Positions 42,547 through 53,504 of a stretch of 64,000 bases of DNA are shown here, piece by piece. Positions within the stretch are counted from its first letter, which is position 1, and the number at the start of each line of letters is the position of its first letter. Origin of the DNA: Chytridium lagenaria (Eukaryota > Chytridiomycota > Chytridiomycetes > Chytridiales > Chytridiaceae). Made by a program: the position numbers and the translations under genes. The stretch is taken from positions 83,454 through 147,453 of the forward strand of contig JAHLKC010000099.1 of NCBI GenBank assembly GCA_025449115.1, in the 5' to 3' direction. The notes beneath the pieces were generated by a model. The model searched no databases. It was not told where the DNA came from and saw only the letters and a program-made list of their open reading frames with translations.

Positions 42547-45500
42547 TTAGTCAATATTATATTTATGCAGATAATTATTAGCAATAAAGATATGTGGCTG
42601 TATATAACCCAACATTTCAGTCATTATCAACAAAAAGCGTCCAAATTGCCTAAACCATTCCTTTAGAGATATAAGTTCTTCCACTGATTTGTCACTTAGA
42701 GATGCTCGTTGCCAGCTGAGAATTTTCCTCCCAAGCGAAAAAGCTCGCTCTGACGTGGCACTGGTGGCAGAAATAGAAAGAAAGATTCGAGCAACGTGAG
42801 AAAGTTTTGGGTAGGTTTTTATGCGACTGTTCCAGAAAGATAGCACATCCGTGTCGGTTGGTTCAAGTAGTTCACTAAGATATTTTTGAAGCTCGCTGCG
42901 CAAATCTCTTGCAGCAGTCGCTGTCGGCAGACCCAGCACCTCAAGTCTCCTGATTTTGTGTTTGGAGAAGAATTGATGTTCTCCGCTTCTAACAAGTTTT
43001 CTAACTGAGAGTCTATGAAAGGTTCTATCTCCAAGATCATGTTGAAAAGATATTCGGTGTAGTAGTCACGCCAGGCAGCAGCTTTAGAAGTATCAGAAGA
43101 ACCTAAATTTTTAATTAACTTAATGCACGTGATTAAGAAGCAAATTAAAAGAGTTACCTTTCGTAACTTGAAAAATGTTGCTTTAGTCCGGGGATTGCAG
43201 AACGTTGCAATAAAGTAGGCAGGCTTTTTCAAAGCCTTAATTAAATACCTTCCATTTTTCTTATCATTACGTTGGCAGCTGGAATCAGTTGCGCAACATC
43301 ATATCCATCCTTTACCTTAAAGCGTGACTACTTATGCATTATAACAACATGATACCTCGTTAGTAACGTGATATAAACAACCAAAGCACTATTGAGTGTT
43401 GGAGGATAACTGCTCCCACAGAGCGTTTCCGTTGCCGTGTGGAGTGGTCGGAGAAAGGAAACAATTTTTCCACCTTATCCCACTCAATAAAATTAAGATG
43501 AAACTGTCGATAGGTAGGAAAATCCTTGTGATCGCAAAAGTCGAAAATAGTTTCCCTAAAGGTATCAGCAATTTGAAATATAAAGCAGTGCTCACTGTAA
43601 TAAAACAAATCTTTCCAACATCAAAAACGTTGAGTTCCACTTTGCTCGAACATCCAGAACCAAACACCAATTGAGCGTGATGTGTAGAGTTCTGGATGTT
43701 TCATTTGAATTCTAGCTTCGAAAATAGACTCCCGCTGGAGGTGAATTTTTAACATACACCACAAAGTCGTGTATTCGTTTCATGATTGACATGACATTGA
43801 CCCCCGCCCCGTCTGCTGGAGTAAGTAAGGCTGATATACCATGACATTGGGAATCCCTTCCCCGCTAGTTGCGTCACTTTCGTCGTCTACTTCTTCGGCC
43901 TCGTCATTTTAATCCTGTGCCCCATCCCCCAACTCTAACAATCCTTTTTTAGCAGCCAAGTTGATGATATGCGCACTGCAACCCAAAAGTTGCTTGGTAT
44001 GGTTGAACGAAGGCATTGATTTTTGAATCTCCTTGCCCATTGCAAGGTTTGTCAAAGCGTTGTCGGCGGTTATGAAAACTTTACCGTCCTCCATGTTGAA
44101 ATCGTTAAGGACTTGCAGGAAAAATGTTCGCGAAATTCACTCCGGTATGTTGGCCCTTTTTTAAAGGGGGGGTTTAAAAAAATATATATATAGTAGGAAA
44201 TTCCCTTCAAAATAGGGGTGCCGGTAATTTTAAGACAAAAAAATATTGTGATAAACTAACATTGAATTTCTCGCAAAGCCAAAACGAAGTTAAACACTTT
44301 AAAGTTGTTGTCTAGGTAATGGGCTGTGACTGCCATTAGAGCGTGATTGTATGGCGAAGTCCAGGCGTCCAGAGTAAAAGAAACGTTGTGCGCCTCAGCA
44401 ATTTGCTCCTTGATCCATTGACGGTACCAATTATACATTATTGTAACATGATTTGACATCGCCATTTGTTTCACTAATAAGCCGTCGATATTTGGGTTGC
44501 AGAGCTTCAAGAGGTCAATGAAGGATTGGCGTTGGCAAATTGATATTGCCAAATCACAGTCAGCAATCGTATAGGCCAGATATGTCTTAAACGACTTATT
44601 TATCAAGATATTCTGTTTGATGATCAGTTTTATATCAACATTGTAATAAATAATGTACCGTTACAGTCATTTTGCCACCTTTGCTGTGAGATTATAAGAT
44701 AACCTCACCGAGAGGCATGAATGCGTCGCTTATATAGACGTCGTGCCATTATCCTTTTTTCCTTATTCCCGTTCCATTCTTTTCCCTCTCGGGGTTTTTC
44801 ATAGTTTTTCCCCATAGATAACGAGAGAGGTTTTTATAGAAGGAAGGGCGGTCGACGTGGTATGCAACTTATGACATGCTACCACGTTGGTCGAGATGCC
44901 TGTTGTTGTTATTTGATTCCCCTTTATGTATTGTTTTATTATTTTTAGAAAGTTGAATAGATTTACGTATACCTCTGTAGTCCTGGATTAATCCCTCGGC
45001 ACATCAGGCCAGCCCCTGGTGGGCTGTGCTATCATCTTTCCCTTTTTATTCACTATCGTGTGTTGAGTTGTACTAGCGGGTGCTCTGGTTAGCACGCCGC
45101 CAAGGGAGACTGCGATCCGAATTAAGACATTGTCTAAGAAGGTATGAGCCATGGGAATACGCCTCAAGGGCATGATTCCTTCAAAGGTTTGGTCAGTATA
45201 ACTACCTCTGTTCTATTCTCGATGGCTATGACAGGCTATCTAGTTGCCTGTGAGTGGGAGAGCGGCATGAGCAGGGCCCTAGGTAGATGAGATTGAGATA
45301 GAACATGTTAAAACGGCTTATTGCGGCGAATATGAGACCTGGTACACTCCTTGGAACGGGATGGAATCCCTTCTCATAGACCCCTTTCCCCTAAGTCACT
45401 TTAGATCTAGTCTCTAGGCATTTCCCTTCCTTTTTTCCCTTTATTATTAACGATTGGAACGAAAACCACAGCAACTTAAATCCCCGCTGTCACTAAAGGC

Positions 45501-45964
45501 AGAATAGGGCTTTACTCTTGATCTAGGAGTACTTCCTAGACTCTAGTCTTGTCACCTATTATGTGGTTCTCTACCTCTGTATGCCGGGGCTTAGCAGAGG
45601 GGGCCATAGAGAGAACTTCACATTGCCCACTTTAAAATGTCTCCACTCCCTGCCTTGTTACTTGCTGGATCTGAGAGCCGATGGATACTTCTCAAATGGT
45701 TTGCAAGATTCCCGGTACTTCCCGTTTTGTCCCGGTTAAGCTTGTAATTACATATTTTGCCCTCGATTCGACCTTATGCGGGGCTTTGCAAGTGTAATGT
45801 TCTGGGCGCGCTGGATCATGGTAATGTATGCCCATACCCAACTCTTCTTTTTTAAGCGACTGTCTACTTAGGACAAAGTTGAATTGGTTTGCGCATTGCT
45901 GATGCTGTCGAGCGGGTCCACACTCTCTATTTCTTCAAGATCATTCTGATCCATCGATGGAAAA
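42547..45964 (-). pseudogene. hAT transposase, interrupted
   Basis: Pieces in order from the right: MDQNDLEEIESVDPLDSISN (start 45964), then a gap of over 1 kb. Next comes 44256-44606 with VSFTLDAWTSPYNHALMAVT (the DAWTS catalytic-region motif). Then 43909-44094 has VFITADNALTNLAM and LLGCSAHIINLAAKKGL, with the typical DNA-N and CxxH motifs. Further pieces at 43390-43610 and 42820-43230 lead to the C-terminal dimerisation domain at 42560-42820 (FLSISATSATSERAFSLGRK and RASLSDKSVEELISLKEW). These are hallmark hAT features. Frame changes between pieces may include introns but at least some are breaks, and the BED zinc finger is missing or hidden in the insert. Confidence 0.85.
44690..45860. 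other. About 1.2 kb of unexplained non-coding sequence inside the hAT element
   Basis: No frame longer than about 60 codons and no similarity I can name. The composition (CCCTTTTC and TTCCCTT runs, no A/T bias) differs from the rest of the element and from neighbouring genes. It separates the transposase start from the catalytic region, so it is most simply a nested element such as a solo LTR or a non-autonomous insertion. Exact borders and target duplication are not visible to me. Confidence 0.45.
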
Positions 45965-46120
45965 TGGGAAAAAGTGGGTTTGGAGTCGACTTTAATTAGA
46001 GGGGAACAGTCACCCGAAAAACATGGATAAACACGTGTGCCCAAGAAAATTTTTGGGTCCGGATGCCGGATAAGGCTGAAACCCGTATCTGAGATCAGGG
46101 GTGGCACCCCTACTCATAAG

Positions 46121-47360
46121 GACATTTTGTCTAATCCGTTGAGATCCATTATATCCTACGTCAACGCGTATATTTACATATTATATTAAATTCTCCCATC
46201 TTTTTCAGTCTGGGCTTTTTATATAGACTTTTTCCCCGCTTTCATAGGGTGATATGTGCCGTTTATGTGTGTGTGCATATGTTGTGTCTATTCTATATTT
46301 GTGTTTTGTATACAACTTTAACATGAGAGATATCTGATTAAATTAGTACCTGTTGAATTAAGCAGTTGATGTTGAGTTGATCCCCCATCATCTATGTCAC
46401 ACACGTGGCCTTGCTGTAATCCCCTTCACTCCTTCTTGGATGGTAGCCCACCTCTCTACCCCCTGCCACCTGGTGAAGCCGCAATCCATCTGTTTAAAGC
46501 AGAAGGCTGAGATGGGAGCCTAAGGGTCCTTCTCATTGTCAGTGTCCTTTACCTTAGGCTTGGTTGGCTACATTCCACCTCTGATGATGCCTAACCCGGT
46601 GATTAATGCTGCAGGCAGGTGATGAATGAGGTTACCCTGTGCCAGTGGTGAATTAACGGTATAATCACGTTCCAAAAGATGCCATAGCAGGAAGGCAAGG
46701 TGGCTTTAAGCTATCCCCAATTTGGAATCTCTGTTGTATCTGTGATCTTCTCTTGACCCATCCCTCCCTACCTAGCTTTGGGTAGGGGGTAGGGGAGAAG
46801 AGTAAAGGAGTTGCTCCAGCAGAGCGGGTTAATATGTACCCCTGAAATACCTACCCTTAAAGGAACCATGACGTGACTGTTGGCCCTATGTCATACAACA
46901 GGCCGCAGTTAGGCCCTCAAACGGTATAGGGTCAAGACTGGGACCAACTTGGGCCCTTCTTTAAAAATGATTCAAATTAGGATTGTTGCATTAATTTAAT
47001 GGGCCTTGCATTGGACCACTATTGGCCATGTGCCTTTGGACTTAGGTTAGGACCACAGTATTCGGAATTTTATGGGCCTTGCCATGGACCATTTTCGGCA
47101 ATGTATTGGCTTTTGACTTCAACGTTTTTTTTACCCAAGGTATTTAAAATATTTCAACTTTGTCAGAAAGTCAGCTTACCCTTTATTGAGCTTTAAACGT
47201 TATGTATAATGACGCGTAGACTATTAGAGAATTTTGGTTATTTTGGTCAGTTTAAATTTCATAGACTCATGTTACAAGACAAAAAAAAGAGAAAGAAAAA
47301 AAGTTCACGTTAAGAGTTTAAAGTCGGAATTAAAGGAAATTATTTCAAGTTCATTTTATT
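46121..47360. other. Non-coding repeat-like region between hAT and Harbinger-like elements
   Basis: No gene supported. Composition near 46370-46860 resembles the insert in the hAT element. At about 47000-47115 a 45-55 bp segment is present twice in imperfect form: ATGGGCCTTGCATTGGACCA and ATGGGCCTTGCCATGGACCA, each followed by TTGGC or TCGGC and ending in TTTGGACTT or TTTTGACTT. Confidence 0.4.
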
Positions 47361-50300
47361 AGAGAGTTTTCGCAACCGCTAATTTTCAATTTTCAATTTT
47401 GTCGGTAGCGTTATTTCTAACGCTAAACTTGAAAATTCAGATTGTTATTTCGCAAACGCTAAAATTAATAAGTTTCAATTCTACCGTTAGTGGTCTTATC
47501 GGACAAAATTTACCATGTCTGAAGATGATGAAGACGAAGTCATAGCTGTTGCGATCGCACTTGCTGAAGAGGATGAATTGCTCATCATGGAGCAACAGCG
47601 CAGCAGAAGACGTCGATATTGGTTGACTTTATTCCCCTCGTTACCCAGTTTTTCACACTTCGTTTCACTCCTATAACGGATACACCAACCCTCGAGGAAT
47701 TCGAAACATTTACAGCAACTTCTGTAAACTCAAGACGAACATGAATGTGGCTATTGGTTCCGATGTTTTCTTGGACCGGTTTCCCCATACGTACGCCTAT
47801 GCGTTGGTTCACGCCATGTCTGAATGCCAACACAAGAGTCTTCAGGCTTTACATGGTCATACACTGGGGTTCCTTCAAAAACACTCACTGAGTAGGTCAA
47901 GTCTGCATTTGCAGGGTGTATTCGTCGTCTACCTTGCGACTTCTGACATCTCGCCGCCGTTGTGACCACAAATTCTTCGCACAACACGAGCAAGGTCAAG
48001 AGGCTGCGGCGGTGCACTACATGTGGACGAGATGACATCTTGCGGACAAATGCTTCCAGACGCATGCCTGTGATCAATGTGGTGTTCTTCCCGGACACCG
48101 TCGTTCGGTATGTCCTGGAACCCCGGTACCTCGCGGCATCTGCCAATTGGTGTTCAATAAATCATCTCTTGAACTCTATCCTGTGCCATCCCATCCTTGC
48201 CAGTGCCGTATTGTTGCGGGTGTTCGCATGCGTCCTCTTCGCCGTCGTCGCCAGGCAGTGGTGCTTGGACCCTCCTTCGCTGGCTGGTTTTCTGGGTTAC
48301 ACAATATATCTGTACTACATCTCGATGTTGGTCTACCTCGCAAGCCTGTGTTTGTCTTTCACCTGGTGGCGTCCTGTTCACGTTCGCACGCGTGCCTATA
48401 AGTATATTTGTTGGGAGGAGTGTTATTCCTCCCAAATGGACGTGTCGCCTCTTTGTAAACTTAGTACTGATATGTCCTTTTTGGCACTCTCAGGCAACGG
48501 GATTCGTGACCTATTTCTTCTTGATAGTGGTTCCTCGCTTCATCTTTGCAATTCGGGGAACGTTTGATCAATTATCACGCGTATCGTGATGGTGATTCAC
48601 CTCCAGTCACCTGTGCTAATGATCAGCCGCTGCTCATATCTGGTTATGGTGACTTGGCTGTTGAATTCTTTGACGGCATTACTTTTCGACCTCGCCTTAC
48701 TGTGTAATGTCCAGTATGCTCCACAACTTCACGTCAATCTTATCTCCACCATCAACTCTCCTTGTCTGGTCTTCGCACTACATTTCTTGAATCTTCTCAT
48801 CCGACATGGTCTACCCGCTCAACCGAAATCTTGGATCCGTTAACAAACCAACTAGTGGCAATTGGGCGTCCTATGGGCAATAGCCATATTCTTCACTGTC
48901 GGTCTCCTTCACCCTCCAACGCCCCTCTGTTGCTCACACGCTCTCCACCAATCTCACATACTCCGCGCATCGACTTTGGCACTCTCGGATGTGCCACGCT
49001 GGATTTCATGCAATTGAAGCACTGGCTCGGCGATCCTTAATTGACGTTCCTCGACGGTCGGTTCCTCCGGATGTTCGTGATTGTGATGCTTGTGCTCAGG
49101 CAAAATCAACAAAATCCCCACTTTCTCAATCCCATACAAAGAAACTCTCCCTCTTTCCGCCGTTCACATGGATCTGTTTACCTATGGTACTCCTACGTAT
49201 GACAATCGTCATTATCTTGTCATGTTCTCCGACGAGGCTCCAACTATACGGCGGGTTTTCTTCAACACACCAAAACGGCTGCTGAGACCCTCACATCATT
49301 CAAGACCTTCCAGGCTCATCTTCAATCGGTTACAAAGCGGAAAATCTTGCGACTTCATGCGAGATGGTGGTGGGAGTTTACTGGTGACTGTTCCAGAAAT
49401 ACTGTCTTGATAACGGTATTTATCGTACGACGTCGGAGGCATATATTCACGAGCACAACGGTATCGCGGAAAGAAAGAATCGTACCGTGAAAGGCATGGT
49501 AAGGCCATGTTACTTTCTGCATCGGCGTCGGACGACTGTGGGTGAGGCTGCGTTGTCGGCTATTCAGGTCCTTAATCGCGTGCCTCAACGCCGCCTTGGA
49601 CTTAAAACACCTTTTGAGGTTATTCACGGTCGGGTACCTGATTATCTCGCCTTCGTATTTGGGGTTGTCGCGCGTATGTTCATATTCCCGTGAGACTCGT
49701 GATAAAAGGGCTCCGCAGGCTGCTTTAGGCAGGTTTGTTGGCTACGATACTCTTGGTTTTCGCGTACTTGTGAATCAGCGTATTTTTGTTTCTCCTCACG
49801 TTCGTTTCTTTGAAAAAGTGTTTGATGCTTCATCTCCTTTTGTCCCTTCTGAGTCTTCTCAGCCCCTTTACGTTCCCCGACTTCTTTTGTCCCGTTGAAC
49901 CAGCCTCCCTCTCTCCCTCCCGTTGACGACACCTATCTCAACCCCACAACAATCTCCATCTACAACTCCTCCCTTGCTCACATCACCGCGGAGCTTATAC
50001 GCCCTTCCTCCCTACCCTTCAAACCTCACCCTTGCCTGATAATGATGAGTTTCCCCAAGTCCCGTCCTATCCCAGACTTTGATTCAGACCCGTCGGTTGT
50101 ACCAACGCCTCGTCTTCTGATTCTGACTCGATGTTGATATCTTCACTCAGCTTCCAATATTTTCCACTCTAATCCTCCCACTGTACGTCGTAGTGCTCGT
50201 CTTGCTGGTGACTCCTTGACGTGGTCTACTCGTCTTGGCGAGGTACTCTCTCATTTCTCTCCTTTCCATCCTCTTCTCTTCCATCCTCTTCTTCTTCAAA

Positions 50301-50756
50301 CGCTGATTCCACGAATACTGATTCTGATCATGAAACCAATGAACTATCTGATACCAGCATGCTTGCCCTTGATACCTCCCTGCTCTCCAATATCTTACTC
50401 GTTTTAGTCTCACGGGCATTTTTAATCATACCTTTAGCGCCATTCTTTCGACTGGCTCTGATGAATCCCTCCTGTGAACCTCGGTCCGCTGCGGAGCCTT
50501 ATCGAGTTCCAATGCCTCAGCATGGTCTGATGCCATGGCCGCGGAACGCTCGGCCTTAACTGATACCGACACGTTTGAACTCGTTGACCTTCCCCGTCTA
50601 CCACGTCGTCACCTCAAAATGGGTTTTCACGCGCAAGTTCCTTAACTGTGTATTGATCGCTTCAAGGCTCGTCTTGTTGCCCTCGGCTTCTCGCAGATTC
50701 CGGGTGTTAACTTCACCGATACTTACGCACCTACGCCTAAACTGGCCACAATCCGC

Positions 50757-52047
50757 TTGCTTCTGGCGCTTGCCAACCACTTCAACTGGCCACTTTTTCA
50801 GATGGATGTTACTACAGCGTTCTTTACGCACCTCTCGACGATGATACGCCAATATATATCCGTCCTCCACCTGGTTTTCTTCGTCCATCGGAATCTCACA
50901 AAGTTCTTCGGCTTAAACGCGCACTATATGGCTTCGCAGAGCCCTCACTTGTGGAACAAAACACTTGACGAGTTCTTACGTCACAAGGCCTCGTTCCGAG
51001 CTCGCGACGCTTGTCTCTATGTTTCCTCTACCGACCCGTCTTCGCTGATCGTTGCCGTTTACGTTGATGATCTCATCCTTACCGGTTCGGATGGTGATCG
51101 TATTTCAAAACTTAAAGCTGCATTAAGCACTCGGTTTTGTATGAAAGACCTCGGCCTTCTTCACTACTACTTGGGTATCACCATTACTCGCACGGCATCC
51201 ACTTTGTCTCTTTCTCAACAGTACTATATTGATACTCTTCTCACCCGCTTCAATCTCACATCTGGCAACCCTGTCTCCACCCCTCTTCCTCCTGGCACTC
51301 GTCTCTCGGCCACCGACTCACCATCAACCTCAACAGATATGCGACAAATGTCTACTACTCCCTATCGCGAACTTGTCGGGAGCTTACTCTACCTTTCCGT
51401 TGCCACTCGACCTGACATTTCTTCCGCGGTTGGCCAGCTCTGTCGATTCATGGCTAATCCGGGTCCCAAGCACTGGCGTGCTGCGAAGCATGTCCTGCTT
51501 TATTTAAAAGGTACTAAACACCTTGCCCTTACGTATACACAGTCTGGATCCTCTGCTCTCCAACAATTTCATACGTCCTCCTCACCTCTTGTTGGACTTA
51601 CCGATGCGGACTGGGCTGGATCAGACATCGTCGCTCGACCACCGGCTATGTTGCAATGATGTATGGTGGCGCTGTCTCATGGAAAAGTCAACTGCAACCC
51701 ACTGTTGCTTTGTCGACTTTGGAGGCGGAATACATGAGTCTCTCGAAGGGTGCACAGGACATTATTTGGCTCCGATCTCTCCTTACCTCCCTGGGTGACG
51801 ACGTTTCACACCCAACTACACTCTTTGGTGATAATCAGGGTGCCATCGCTGTCACAAAGCACTCCTCCAATACGGACCGCTCTAAACACATCGACATTCG
51901 CCATCATTTTATTCGCGAACGTGTTGCTACCAAGGAGATGCGGTTACTATCTACCTACCAAGGAAATGATTGCCGACATCTTCACCAAATCTCTTCCTTC
52001 TCCTCAGTTCACACACCTTCGTTATGAACTTGGCTTATCCGCCCCGC
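50757..52047 (+). pseudogene. Copia element 1 reverse transcriptase / RNase H
   Basis: The longest open part (50757-51659) gives 300 codons of RT, with LLALANHFNWPLFQMDVTTA, the YVDD box, CMKDLGLLHYYLGI-type sequence and PYRELVGSLLYLSVATRPDI. The RNase H frame begins again one base out at 51656 with YGGAVSWKSQLQPTVALSTL. A last frame change near 51955-51970 separates RERVATKEMRLLSTY from a final ADIFTKSLPSPQF run. The conserved residues show it was once functional; as it stands it cannot make a complete polyprotein. Confidence 0.85.
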
Positions 52048-52073
52048 ATTGATTCCTGTGGGATATGGGGGGG

Positions 52074-52183
52074 TGTTGACATGTATACCACAGTCATCAC
52101 GTGACTTTCTGTCCATGTATAAATACTCTGTATGTGACACTACAATATATTATTACGTTCTCTTCGTATTTTACATTCTCACA
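52074..52183 (+). repeat. 3' LTR of Copia element 1
   Basis: Follows a purine-rich tract (GGGATATGGGGGG) directly at 52073. It begins TGTTGACATG and ends TTCTCACA, the TG...CA ends of LTRs, with a TATAAATA box near 52117. Only about 110 bp long, which is short for Copia. Harbinger-like sequence resumes at 52184. Confidence 0.6.
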
Positions 52184-52539
52184 GCTGGGATTAGAGCGAA
52201 AGCTTTTCAGACTCTTTCCAGAGTTTTTGATCGGTTTCTGCGAGCTCTTGCTGGCATTAGAACCCTTGGAGGTGGTGGCCTTGTTGCTGTTGGGCTTCGG
52301 TGAGCTCTGGGCCGAGTTTAGGGGTGGGTTTTGGGGGGATCCATGGTCATCTCTGTTGAGATAAACCATGTTTGTTAAATTTGCTAAGTTGCAAATCTCT
52401 TTACTTTGGGTTATATCCTATAGTACAAAACCGACGACTAGTAATAAAATTTCGTCGAATTTCAGATCATATACGTTCGCATACAAACGTGTACCATGGT
52501 ATGACGGTAGTATTTTTCGTTGTAAAATGATGTTTCGAG

Positions 52540-52960
52540 TAGGTTGTTTTGACCGCGGTATACCTGTGTATACCATGCTGTTGTGAAAATTATAGCTTTA
52601 ATACAAATTGTCAATGGATATTTTTTAGCCCCAGGCCACCGTATACGGCTTGAAACTTAGTACCTAAATTTTGTCAAATCGTTATCAAATGCAAATTGTC
52701 AACGAATTCATAAAAACGGTATACCACCGTATACAGCTTTAAACTTTGAACTATAGAATTGCCAATTCCGGAAAGATGACTACTTTTCATGAAATAATTT
52801 ATGGTTAGGAAATACCACTGCGTACGGCCTCATACTTTAGCCTATATAATTGTCAATTTTATAATCCTAACCGATTTGTCAATGAATCATAAAAACGGTA
52901 TACCACGGTATACGGCTTCCACACTATAACTTGTATGATGGTCAACTTTAACCGTGTGCT
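52540..52960. repeat. Degenerate tandem array with a near-palindromic GTATACC core
   Basis: Cores are seen at 52550-52575, 52637-52652, 52716-52733, 52811-52830 and 52895-52914. The best are CGGTATACCACCGTATAC and CGGTATACCACGGTATAC, which pair imperfectly with themselves. Between cores, ATTGTCAA(T/C)GAATTCAT-like sequence recurs. The same core reappears in introns of the two genes to the right. Confidence 0.7.
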
Positions 52961-53283
52961 GCAAGCGACCATAGCGTCAGTCCTTGTAGAATATATAGCA
53001 GATATCACTGATCTACCAACAATGTAAATGGACAATCAGGTATTCATCTGATATCAATAGGCAATATTCACTCAATTTACGTTTTTTTCTATGCCACATA
53101 AGGGCTCGATATAAAAAAGGGAGAACATGGTATATATTTCCTTCTTCTTTAAAAATCTAAGTAGTGTATAGTTATTCTTTTAGTAACTGTTATTAGTAGC
53201 AGTACTAGTTATGAGCGCCACATAAGGAGTATCGAGGAAGTGAGATAATTTAATTATCATCGCTTCATATATACATTTTCGCA

Positions 53284-53400
53284 GACGTACGTGCGGACGT
53301 ATGCGTACGCATACAAACGTTTGCGCTTACAGTCGCAAGCGTACGTTACGCTCACGTACGCAATCGCTGATTTACGTGCGTAGACATACGCTTTCTTGCG
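53284..53400. repeat. Palindrome-rich ACG/CGT block
   Basis: Within about 115 bp, CGTACG, ACGT and TACGC words dominate. It includes a perfect 16-bp palindrome GTATGCGTACGCATAC (53299-53314) and several CGCTT/AAGCG pairs able to form hairpins. CpG density is far above the flanking A/T-rich DNA. It lies about 105 bp downstream of the stop of the minus-strand gene at 53505. Confidence 0.6.
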
Positions 53401-53504
53401 CCATTGCTTATATATAAGTGCTAATGCTGTGTACATTAACATTACATCTTAACTATTTTACAAAAATTTTTACGGCATTTATTCATATGATTGAGTTTAC
53501 ATAA

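Larger units (their letters stand above)
42382..46112 (-). mobile_element. hAT-superfamily DNA transposon with intact ends
   Basis: The left end begins TAGGGGTGCCACCCGTATCC. The right end, read on the other strand, begins TAGGGGTGCCACCC and then GATCTCAGATACGGG. CTCATAAG flanks both ends (42374-42381 and 46113-46120), a perfect 8-bp target duplication as hAT elements make. The transposase is encoded on the minus strand in pieces. Internal sequence 44690-45860 does not look like hAT and is probably a nested insertion. With the broken frames the copy is likely non-autonomous now. The intact ends and unmutated duplication suggest a fairly recent arrival. Confidence 0.9.
47612..52183 (+). mobile_element. 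Decayed Ty1/Copia retrotransposon (element 1)
   Basis: Coding order is gag, protease, integrase, reverse transcriptase, RNase H: the Copia order. Remnants include Cys-rich zinc-knuckle pieces near 48010-48110, a retropepsin-type LLDSGSSLHLC (48520), integrase with HNGIAERKNRT (49450) and RT with the YVDDLILTGSD active site near 51060. RNase H/C-terminal AEYMSLSKGAQDIIWLRSLL follows at 51730, then DRSKHIDIRHHFIRERV. Multiple frameshifts and stops break it. The 3' LTR is at 52074-52183. No matching 5' LTR is found near 47612, so the left end is truncated or deleted. It lies inside a Harbinger-like element. Confidence 0.9.
47361..52400 (+). mobile_element. Second PIF/Harbinger-like element, split by a Copia insertion
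   Basis: The left end at 47361 is AGAGAGTTTTCGCAACCGCT. The right end read from 52400 on the other strand is AGAGATTTGCAACTTAGCAA. This is the same AGAGAG..GCA terminal pattern as the element at 964-1767. On the left, ATG 47517 opens MSEDDEDEVIAVAIALAEED and EQQRSRRR, a diverged copy of the transposase N-terminus. On the right, 52190-52360 (minus strand) has a Ser/Pro/Lys-rich frame like the second frame of the short element. The interior from about 47612 to 52183 is Copia sequence. TTA follows the right end; the left flank is ATT, so the target duplication is ambiguous. Confidence 0.6.
52401..53500. other. A/T-rich intergenic region with degenerate GTATACC repeats
   Basis: No gene supported. 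Between about 52540 and 52960 there are about five degenerate copies of a 75-115 bp unit, each starting with a form of AAAACGGTATACCACGGTAT and followed by GGCTT..., then ATTGTCAA. Further on (53284-53400) lies a palindrome-rich block, listed separately. Confidence 0.55.

Noticed and set aside
47741..49140. Several frames of 70-200 codons on both strands
   Set aside because: They are broken gag/protease/integrase pieces of Copia element 1 or their shadows, not separate genes.
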